DNA of 64,000 nucleotides from Fimenecus sp964540535 (GTDB lineage: Bacteria; Bacillota; Clostridia; Oscillospirales; Acutalibacteraceae): NCBI GenBank assembly GCA_964540535.1, contig CAZIMO010000003.1, forward strand, positions 124,001-188,000, read 5' to 3'. The position numbers and the translations under genes were made by a program. The notes under the pieces were generated by a model that was not told where the DNA came from, made no database searches, and worked only from the letters and a program-made list of their open reading frames with translations. Positions 58,264 to 64,000 of this stretch are shown here, piece by piece. Position 1 is the stretch's first letter. Every line of letters starts with the position of its first letter.

Positions 58264-58853
58264 GTATATTTCTAAAAATAATTTCTGCCGCACTTTATGT
58301 TATGCTCTTTCAAAACCTTATATTCAACGCAGGCTACGGCTTGAGCGAGGCTGTGAGAATGAGCGCAAAGCCACGCCAGCTTTTCCCAATGGCAATATTC
58401 ATCACATATTTTTCGGCAGTGGTTTCTGCTGTTTGCGTATTGCTTGATACAGTTCAAGCTGTTAAAAACTTAAACGAAATGCTTCACGCACTGATTTTTG
58501 TGGGAGTTCTTGCGGCGGTTTATGTAATCACAATGGCAGTTGTGCTGATTTACGGCAAAATTTCTCCCCGTACAATCCGCAGAATCGGTATTGCCGCGTT
58601 TAATACTCTTGTGCTTGCCGTTCCGTTTATAAATTATCGCTCCGCTTTTACAGTATTTGAAGCTGTGGGTGCAGGTATCGGCGCAGGCGCGGCATATATT
58701 GTTGCTGTTTTGCTTATTAACGGCGGTCTTAAACGTCTTGATATGAATAAATCTATTCCCCGTTGCTTTAAGGGAACTCCGGCTATGTTTATCTACACAG
58801 CGCTTTTATCCCTTGCCTTTACGGGAATTTCAGGAACATCGGTGTTTATTTAA
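58260..58853 (+). CDS. RnfA/NqrE-like membrane protein lacking the cluster cysteines
   Basis: A 197-residue, six-span membrane protein related to RnfA/NqrE. The closing PRCFKGTPAMFIYTALLSLAFTGISGT matches the RnfA C-terminus, and QNLIFNAGYGLSEAV stands where RnfA has NNFVL..FLGLCP. The two cysteines that hold the intramembrane iron-sulfur cluster are Ser29 and Thr116 (in FNTLVLA) here. So the fold is kept but the redox site is not. GGGGGTGA precedes the ATG. It overlaps the gene before it by 4 bp and the gene after it by 1 bp. Confidence 0.82.
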   Translation: MSIFLKIISAALYVMLFQNLIFNAGYGLSEAVRMSAKPRQLFPMAIFITYFSAVVSAVCVLLDTVQAVKNLNEMLHALIFVGVLAAVYVITMAVVLIYGKISPRTIRRIGIAAFNTLVLAVPFINYRSAFTVFEAVGAGIGAGAAYIVAVLLINGGLKRLDMNKSIPRCFKGTPAMFIYTALLSLAFTGISGTSVFI

Positions 58854-59983
58854 TGGCTAATAACGAAAATCCACCACGCAAGCTTAAAGGATATTATCCT
58901 TTCTCAAAAAAATATCCGTCACGCCGCGGCAATCAAGCAATCAGCGAAAGCCGTAAGACGAAGAAAAAGGCACGCATTAAGAAAATTCTTTTCTGCGTTT
59001 TTTTGGTGTGCCTTTTTGCAGTGACCTTTATTTTTGCAAAATTTTGTCAAAACCTCATTACCCGACCCTTGCCCGAACCTCAGGAAAATGACGCTCCCGT
59101 AATTTCAACCGATAATATCGGCACTGTCCGTGCAGTCGCAATTGAAAATAAAATTTTGGGCGAGATTTCAGATTTGTCATCAGCCCTTGACGATGCAAAG
59201 AAAAACGGCTTTAATGCGGTTATGCTCGATTTTAAAACCCAAGAGGGCTATCTCACATACGGCTCGCAAAGCTTAAAAGCCGAAAACACTGCTTTGAATA
59301 AAATTGACAGCGTTATAATCGAAAAAATCAAATCTGAAGGCTTTATGCTTATAGGCAGAATTTTCTGCTTTGAAGATACCGTTGCGCCTCAACGCATAAA
59401 CGCTTATATTTATGAGGATATTGAAAAAACTAAAATATGGTTTGACAATTCCGCTATTCTCGGCGGCAAGGTTTGGCTTGACCCCGCAAATGCCAAAGCA
59501 CAAAATTATCTTTGCGGTATAATTGAAGAGGTTACTGACTTGGGCGCAGACTGTGTTTACCTTGAATCGGTTCAGTTCCCCTCGGTACAGACAAGTACGA
59601 AGCCTGTTTATACTGAAGACGATACCGCCCTTAACAGAAACACCGTGCTTCTCGGGTTCATTGAAAAAGCGGTTAAATCGGCAGGAACCTGCCCTGTGAT
59701 AATCGGTGTGTCTTATGAGGGCGCTGTGGGCGGTGACGCTGAAAAATGGGGCGGAACTCTTTTCGACACTGCGGCGGCAATTTGCTCGCCCTCACTTTCC
59801 TACACCGAAGAAAGCGATTACACAGAGTTTGTTGCTGACTCATATATAATTTTGAATGACAGCGCAAAAAATAATTTTTCAACTCTCAAAATCATTCCCA
59901 CAGTTAAAAATCAGACCGAAGACGCGCAATTTTACAAAAAACTTGCCGAAAGTAAGGCTGACAGCTATATAATTGTGCCTTGA
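58853..59983 (+). CDS. Membrane-anchored glycosidase-like barrel protein (DUF4015-like)
   Basis: A 376-residue protein with a very basic N-terminal 40 residues (SRKTKKKARIKK), one transmembrane helix (FCVFLVCLFAVTFIFAKF, about 45-63) and an extracytoplasmic alpha/beta barrel. Seen: AKKNGFNAVMLDFKTQEGYLTYGS near residue 120, LIGRIFCFED, KVWLDPANAKAQNYLCGIIEEVTDLGADCVYLESVQFP near 205-245 and IGVSYEGAVGG, the pattern of the DUF4015 putative glycoside hydrolases (typically VxLD.KD.., VWLDP). Substrate unknown. The start overlaps the stop of the RnfA-like gene (TAATG), the last link of a fully overlapping operon. It may act on wall glycan near the complex. Confidence 0.8.
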   Translation: MANNENPPRKLKGYYPFSKKYPSRRGNQAISESRKTKKKARIKKILFCVFLVCLFAVTFIFAKFCQNLITRPLPEPQENDAPVISTDNIGTVRAVAIENKILGEISDLSSALDDAKKNGFNAVMLDFKTQEGYLTYGSQSLKAENTALNKIDSVIIEKIKSEGFMLIGRIFCFEDTVAPQRINAYIYEDIEKTKIWFDNSAILGGKVWLDPANAKAQNYLCGIIEEVTDLGADCVYLESVQFPSVQTSTKPVYTEDDTALNRNTVLLGFIEKAVKSAGTCPVIIGVSYEGAVGGDAEKWGGTLFDTAAAICSPSLSYTEESDYTEFVADSYIILNDSAKNNFSTLKIIPTVKNQTEDAQFYKKLAESKADSYIIVP

Positions 59984-59997
59984 TTTTACAAAAAGAC

Positions 59998-60026
59998 TTG
60001 AAATACAATGAATTTTATTGTATTAT
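59998..60026 (+). promoter_or_regulatory. Promoter of efp
   Basis: A -35 TTGAAA (59998-60003) and -10 TATTAT (60021-60026) with a 17-nt spacer, 37 nt before the efp start. Confidence 0.65.
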
Positions 60027-60063
60027 TTATAGTGACTAAAAAACAAACGGAGGTATATTACCT

Positions 60064-60621
60064 ATGGTATCAGCAGGTGATTTCAGAAACGGCGTAACTT
60101 TTGAGATGGACGGCAATGTTTATCAAATCATTGAATTCCAGCATGTTAAACCCGGCAAGGGCGCCGCTTTCGTAAGAGCTAAAATTAAAAATGTCATTTC
60201 AGGCGGTGTTGTTGAAAGAACATTTAACCCCACTGAAAAATATCCCACTGCTTACATTGAAAGAAAGGATATGGAATATTCTTACAATGACAGCGGTCTT
60301 TACTACTTTATGGATCAGGAAACTTATGACCTCGTGCCTATCAACGAATCAGATTTAGGCGACAACTTTAAGTTTGTAAAAGAAAATATGGTTTGTAAGG
60401 TACTTTCTTACAAGGGCAGTGTTTTCGGTGTTGAACCGCCCACATTCGTAACTCTTCAGGTTGCACAGACAGACCCCGGCTTCAAGGGAGACACTGCAAC
60501 TAACGCTACAAAGCCTGCAACTCTTGAAACAGGCGCAGAAATTAAAGTTCCGCTCTTTATCAATGAGGGTGAAATGATTAATGTTGATACTCGTACAGGC
60601 GAGTATATGTCACGCGCATAA
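60064..60621 (+). CDS. efp: Elongation factor P
   Basis: A translation factor that relieves ribosome stalling at polyproline. The 185-residue, three-domain protein has GDFRNGVTFEMDGNVYQIIEFQHVKPGKGAAFVRAKIKN, where the modified-residue loop PGKGAAF carries Lys32, and the C-terminal signature GFKGDTATNATKPATLETGAEIKVPLFINEGEMI. The Lys at the loop tip may be unmodified or modified by a route not encoded nearby. GGAGG precedes the ATG by 10 nt and a promoter lies at 59998-60026. It is followed 32 bp later by a Cys/Asp-rich protein gene. Confidence 0.97.
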   Translation: MVSAGDFRNGVTFEMDGNVYQIIEFQHVKPGKGAAFVRAKIKNVISGGVVERTFNPTEKYPTAYIERKDMEYSYNDSGLYYFMDQETYDLVPINESDLGDNFKFVKENMVCKVLSYKGSVFGVEPPTFVTLQVAQTDPGFKGDTATNATKPATLETGAEIKVPLFINEGEMINVDTRTGEYMSRA

Positions 60622-60653
60622 GCGAATAATATTTCTGATTGGAGGAAATTAAA

Positions 60654-61097
60654 ATGATGACAGTAACAGAAAAAGTAGCATATCTTAAAGGTCTTGTTGA
60701 AGGTCTTGACTTTGACAAAGATGATAAAGAAACAAAGGTTATTAAAGCAGTTCTTGATGTTCTTGATGACCTTGCCCTCACAGTAAGCGACCTTGACGAC
60801 GAAATGGCGCTTGTTACAGAACAGCTTGACGCTGTTGACGAGGATCTTGCAGACCTTGAAGAAGTTTTCTATGACGAGTGTGATGACTGTGACTGCGATT
60901 GCGACGATGATTGCGATTGCTGTGACTGCGACGACGAAATGTATGAGGTTGAATGCCCTAACTGCGGCGAAATGATTTACTTTGATGAAGAAATCATTCT
61001 TGACGGCGAGGCAGAATGCCCCAACTGCGGTGAAGTTCTTGAATTTGACTGCGAATGCGAATGTGAAGATTGCTGCGACTGCGGCGACGAAGAGTAA
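60654..61097 (+). CDS. Cys/Asp-rich zinc-ribbon protein (CD1247-type N-terminal domain)
   Basis: A 147-residue acidic protein. The N-terminal 70 residues form a helical domain (TVTEKVAYLKGLVEGLDFD, then a coiled coil VSDLDDEMALVTEQLDAVDEDLADLEE) that I recall from clostridial CD1247-type proteins. A striking Asp/Cys tract follows (CDDCDCDCDDDCDCCDCDD), then a zinc ribbon with CPNCGEM...CPNCGEV and a second Cys/Glu tract (CECECEDCCDCGDEE). Up to about 20 Cys could bind several metals. The start at 60654 has GGAGGAAA at 8 nt. It follows efp and ends at the terminator 61124-61151. Function unknown; metal storage or regulation is speculation. Confidence 0.85.
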   Translation: MMTVTEKVAYLKGLVEGLDFDKDDKETKVIKAVLDVLDDLALTVSDLDDEMALVTEQLDAVDEDLADLEEVFYDECDDCDCDCDDDCDCCDCDDEMYEVECPNCGEMIYFDEEIILDGEAECPNCGEVLEFDCECECEDCCDCGDEE

Positions 61098-61123
61098 TTC
61101 TTCAAGTCAATAATCTTATAATA

Positions 61124-61151
61124 AAAAAAGCGGGAATTTTCTCGCTTTTTT
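61124..61151 (+). terminator. Terminator of efp operon
   Basis: AAAAAAGCG and CGCTTTTTT pair around a 10-nt loop, 26 nt past the stop of the Cys/Asp-rich gene. Confidence 0.7.
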
Positions 61152-61184
61152 GTTTTATATTGATAACAATTTACGGAGGTATAT

Positions 61185-61982
61185 ATGAGCAACAAGCAAA
61201 ATAATGCGGATCGCTTTTCGGGATTTGCGGATATTTATGAAAATGCCAGACCGAGAGTGCCGAAATATCCTATTGACATAATCTGCCGATATTTAGGCAG
61301 AAATTCAGAACTCGTTGTTGATATGGGCTGCGGAACAGGGCTTTCAACTGAACCTTGGCAAGAAGTCAGCAATAGAATAATCGGCATTGAACCAAGCAAA
61401 GATATGCTCAGTATAGCAGAGAAAAAAGCAAATTCAAAAATAAGCTTCGTCAATGCGTTTTCTGATTGCACAGGATTAAATGACAGTTGTGCCGATGCTG
61501 TTGTATGCTCACAGTCTTTTCATTGGATGGAACCGAAATCCACACTGAAAGAAGTAAACCGAATTTTAAAAAAAGGCGGTGTGTTTGCAACAATTGACTG
61601 CGATTGGCCGCCCGTAACAAAATGGGAAGCCGAACAGGCATATATGCAATTATATAATAAGGTAAAACAGCTTGAGGCTCAAGTTCCCGAAATCAAAAAC
61701 AGCTTTATCCGTTATCCTAAAAATAAGCATTTGGATAATATAATTGAAAGCGGATATTTCATATATGCAAGGGAAATACTGTTCTGCAATTCAGAACCCT
61801 GCACAAAAGAACGGTTTTGCAATATTATTTTAAGTCAAGGCAGTACACAGGCTGTTTTGAAAAAATGTCCCGACCTTATTGAAAAAGAGCTTAATGAATT
61901 TTATGAGAAAATAAATTCTTGTTTTAACGATGAAATTTTTGATATTGAATTTTGTTATAAAATGAGAATAGGTGTAAAATAA
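61185..61982 (+). CDS. Class I SAM-dependent methyltransferase
   Basis: A 265-residue small-molecule methyltransferase. Seen: motif I VVDMGCGTGLSTEPW near residue 45, the acidic residue at the end of strand 2 in IIGIEPSKDML, VVCSQSFHWMEPKSTLKEVNRILKKGGVF (motifs II-III) near 105-135, and a helical C-terminal part. The FHWM segment is typical of the UbiE/biotin-synthesis-like Methyltransf_11 group, whose substrates vary widely. GGAGG precedes the ATG. It is a single gene, between the terminators at 61124-61151 and 62018-62047. Substrate unknown. Confidence 0.88.
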   Translation: MSNKQNNADRFSGFADIYENARPRVPKYPIDIICRYLGRNSELVVDMGCGTGLSTEPWQEVSNRIIGIEPSKDMLSIAEKKANSKISFVNAFSDCTGLNDSCADAVVCSQSFHWMEPKSTLKEVNRILKKGGVFATIDCDWPPVTKWEAEQAYMQLYNKVKQLEAQVPEIKNSFIRYPKNKHLDNIIESGYFIYAREILFCNSEPCTKERFCNIILSQGSTQAVLKKCPDLIEKELNEFYEKINSCFNDEIFDIEFCYKMRIGVK

Positions 61983-62017
61983 TCATTTAATTTTAATTGA
62001 TTTAAGCATAAAGTTAC

Positions 62018-62047
62018 GGACTTGTTAAATGAACAAGTCCGTTTTTT
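62018..62047 (+). terminator. Terminator of the methyltransferase gene
   Basis: The perfect 10-bp stem CGGACTTGTT / AACAAGTCCG with a 4-nt loop is followed by TTTTTT. Confidence 0.85.
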
Positions 62048-62098
62048 AGTGTTGTTCAATTATTGGCAAATCAGAAATGCACTTTTTTACATTCCCTA

Positions 62099-62911
62099 TC
62101 AGATAAGCTTATTGATCACATCAACAAACTGCTTTTCTTCGCTGAGTTCAATTGCACCTTTATCAACCAGAGCGGCATTTGCAGGGTTGATAGGAAGCTT
62201 TGCGAGAACAGGAATACCCAATTCCTTTGCAACCTCATCAATTTTGCTTTCACCGTAAATATAGTGCTTCTTGTTGCAGTCGGGACACTCAAAATAGCTC
62301 ATATTCTCAACAAAACCGATAATCGGCACATTCATAAGACGAGCCATATTAACAGCTTTTTTAACAATAAGATTAACCAAATCCTGCGGAGTTGTAACAA
62401 TAATAATACCGTCAACAGGAAGAGATTGGAACACTGTAAGCGGAACATCGCCTGTTCCCGGAGGCATATCAACAAACATAAAATCAACATCGCCCCAAAC
62501 TGTTTCCTGCCAGAACTGATGAATCAGACCGGAGATAACAGGTCCGCGCCATACAACAGGCTGATCCTCATTTTCAAGAAGAAGATTAACGCTCATTACT
62601 CTTGTGCCGAGCTTTGAAACCATAGGATACATACCCTCTTCGCTTGCTTCGGCATTGCCGTGAAGCCCAAATGCTTTAGGAATTGACGGTCCCGTAACAT
62701 CAGCGTCAAGAATAGCTGTTTGATAACCCATTGTCTGCGCTGTTACTGCAAGCATTGAGGTAACAAGGCTTTTGCCTACGCCGCCCTTACCGCTTACAAC
62801 ACCGATAACCTTTTTTACATTGCTCATAGGATTACCGGGAATTCTTAAATCTTGCTTTTTGCTGTCGCAATTTGATGAACAGCTCTCGCAGTTGCCACTG
62901 CATCCGCTCAT
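62099..62911 (-). CDS. Mrp/NBP35-type P-loop ATPase (iron-sulfur carrier)
   Basis: A 270-residue ATP-binding iron-sulfur cluster carrier. The N-terminus has SGCSGNCESCSSNC, a Cys-rich ferredoxin-like extension found in clostridial Mrp proteins. A deviant Walker A follows (VSGKGGVGKS near residue 42), then VDMPPGTGDVPLTV near 130 and a late YFECPDCNKKHYIYG with the CxxC that holds the bridging cluster. It works in the cytoplasm on apo-protein maturation. AAGAGG precedes the ATG. It follows mnmE on the same strand with 80 bp between, where there are two short hairpins. Confidence 0.93.
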   Translation of the reverse strand: MSGCSGNCESCSSNCDSKKQDLRIPGNPMSNVKKVIGVVSGKGGVGKSLVTSMLAVTAQTMGYQTAILDADVTGPSIPKAFGLHGNAEASEEGMYPMVSKLGTRVMSVNLLLENEDQPVVWRGPVISGLIHQFWQETVWGDVDFMFVDMPPGTGDVPLTVFQSLPVDGIIIVTTPQDLVNLIVKKAVNMARLMNVPIIGFVENMSYFECPDCNKKHYIYGESKIDEVAKELGIPVLAKLPINPANAALVDKGAIELSEEKQFVDVINKLI

Positions 62912-62970
62912 TTTGAAAACCTCTTTTCAATATGGGTCAATACCCAATTTTAATAATAGTTATATTTGTT

Positions 62971-62994
62971 AAATCCATAAAATTTTATGGATTT
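62971..62994 (-). terminator. Palindrome at the end of mnmE
   Basis: A perfect 24-bp palindrome, AAATCCATAAAA / TTTTATGGATTT, overlapping the mnmE stop. With no loop or clear T-run it is a weak terminator at best. Confidence 0.4.
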
Positions 62995-64000
62995 ATTTGC
63001 CTACGCAAAACTGCGCGAATATTTCATTCACAACTAATTCAGTTGCCTTTTCGCCTGTTAAAACCATAAGATTTTCAACAGCGCTGTCAAGGCAAACCGT
63101 AACTGCGTCCATTGTCATACCCAGCTTTAAAGCATTGTCGGCGTCTTTCAAGGCGTCAAGGGCTTTTTTACAGCAATCGCACTGCCGTTCATTTACTATC
63201 GCCGTTGCAGATGTATCAAAATCGGCAGTACCTAACATCTCTTCAACAGCGCGGCTCAGTTCCGCTTTACCCTCTCCTGTTTTGGCTGAGATAAAAACTG
63301 TCTTAGAGAAATTTTTCTCAATTTCGCCGTTTAGATGATTTTTATCTGCATCGATTTTATTGACAATTCCAATAGCTTTTTTGCCCTTGCAAAGCTTAAT
63401 AAGCCTGCGGTCAGATTCGTTTAATTCACGGCTTGCATCAAAGACCGCCAGCACAAGCTGTGCTGTTTCAAGTCTTTTGACCGCACGGTCAACACCGATG
63501 CTTTCAACCACATCATCAGTTTCACGAACGCCTGCCGTATCTGCAAGCCGAAGAGTAATTCCGCCCACATTCACTGTATCTTCAACAACATCTCTTGTTG
63601 TTCCTGCAATTTCGGTGACGATTGATTTTTCAGTACCTGAAAGCAAGTTCATTAAAGTGGACTTGCCTACATTCGGGCAGCCCACAATGGCGGTATCAAC
63701 ACCTTCCATTATAATTTGCCCTTTTCCGAAATCATTTATCAGCTTTTCAAGGCTTAAAATGCTTTCGTCTATGTGATTTTTAAGATTATTTTCGCTTAAA
63801 TCTTCAATTTCTTCATAGGGATAATCAACCCACGCAGAAAGAAGAGCCATATCATAGACCAATTTATCGGTTATTTTCTTGATTTCTTTGAAAAGTCTGC
63901 CCTCAAGCACACCGAGAGCGATTTTTTCTGCCTGCTCCCCCTGCGCGGAAATAATATTCATAACGGATTCGGCACTTGTCAAATCCATTTTTCCGTTTAA
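62993..64000 (-). CDS. mnmE: tRNA modification GTPase MnmE (C-terminal part, cut by window edge)
   Basis: A GTPase that, with MnmG, modifies the wobble uridine of certain tRNAs. About 335 residues are visible; the N-terminal formyl-THF-binding domain is off the window. The frame continues into the edge with LNGKMDLTSAESVM, the typical helical-domain sequence. Seen: the inserted G domain with GCPNVGKST, TEIAGTTRD, DTAG and NKID, and the C-terminal FCVGK with the catalytic Cys motif. The first Met at 63988 is internal, not the start. mrp follows on the same strand. Confidence 0.95.
   Translation of the reverse strand, partial: LNGKMDLTSAESVMNIISAQGEQAEKIALGVLEGRLFKEIKKITDKLVYDMALLSAWVDYPYEEIEDLSENNLKNHIDESILSLEKLINDFGKGQIIMEGVDTAIVGCPNVGKSTLMNLLSGTEKSIVTEIAGTTRDVVEDTVNVGGITLRLADTAGVRETDDVVESIGVDRAVKRLETAQLVLAVFDASRELNESDRRLIKLCKGKKAIGIVNKIDADKNHLNGEIEKNFSKTVFISAKTGEGKAELSRAVEEMLGTADFDTSATAIVNERQCDCCKKALDALKDADNALKLGMTMDAVTVCLDSAVENLMVLTGEKATELVVNEIFAQFCVGK

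Overview
The window is 64 kb of a moderately AT-rich genome with Gram-positive-type Shine-Dalgarno sites (AGGAGG-like, 5-10 nt before most starts), MreBCD, a MecA adaptor, lipoproteins with lipoboxes, single-membrane surface proteins and a Clostridia-style accessory gene set. It most resembles an anaerobic gut Clostridia of the Ruminococcaceae/Oscillospirales kind; that placement is inferred from gene content, not from a marker search. A run of exactly 100 N at 24998-25097 marks a scaffold gap, so this is a draft or metagenome-derived assembly.

Layout. 0.1-3.4 kb (minus): ddl, a DUF1934 gene and argS, with overlapping or near-touching ends. 3.5-9.8 kb: an unrecognised soluble protein, a TraX-like membrane protein, glycogen phosphorylase with an unknown downstream gene, and a DUF4474-type lipoprotein. 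9.9-15.2 kb (plus): S-adenosylhomocysteinase plus a prokaryotic RING-type membrane protein, galU behind a structured leader and a 30-codon upstream ORF, a 101-bp tandem hairpin repeat, and a surface-anchored amidase. 15.2-18.1 kb (minus): rpsO-pnp with a long hairpin in the pnp leader. 18.1-19.7 kb: two unrecognised envelope/secreted proteins. 19.9-24.4 kb (minus): mreB-mreC-mreD-PBP2, the cell elongation operon. 24.6-25.3 kb: an orphan 5S rRNA gene with its own promoter and terminator, then the gap inside a structured repeat. 25.3-32 kb (minus): a Lys/Pro/Glu-repeat membrane protein, TetR plus an FGGY sugar kinase, an EamA half-transporter and a MATE pump. 32.1-38.1 kb: an alpha-galactosidase / GH4 / PfkB operon divergent from a GH13 enzyme. 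38.1-41.4 kb: a membrane protein, a PrsA-like lipoprotein, tRNA-Arg(CCT), and a small accessory islet (broken XRE gene, intact XRE gene, SLOG protein). 41.5-46.2 kb: an AlkD-like protein, then FHA / RodA-FtsW / PBP. 46.3-54.7 kb: glycan degradation, with GH2 divergent from an AraC regulator and a GH29 plus lipoprotein-GH95 fucosidase operon. 54.8-64 kb: rpe, mecA, an Rnf-like three-subunit membrane module with an associated extracytoplasmic barrel protein, efp, a Cys/Asp-rich zinc-ribbon protein, a methyltransferase, an Mrp ATPase, and mnmE running off the window edge.

Themes. There are two separate peptidoglycan synthesis modules (MreBCD-PBP2 and FHA-RodA-PBP), and a strong storage and host- or plant-glycan saccharolytic set (GlgP, GalU, GH13, GH36-type, GH4, GH2, GH29, GH95). 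The least ordinary item is the four-gene, fully overlapping operon at 56.1-60.0 kb. Its proteins are clearly related to RnfD, RnfE and RnfA, but three of the four intramembrane iron-sulfur cysteines are replaced, no RnfB, RnfC or RnfG is present, and long oppositely charged cytosolic tails have been added. It looks like a Rnf-derived membrane complex that has lost its electron-transfer core.
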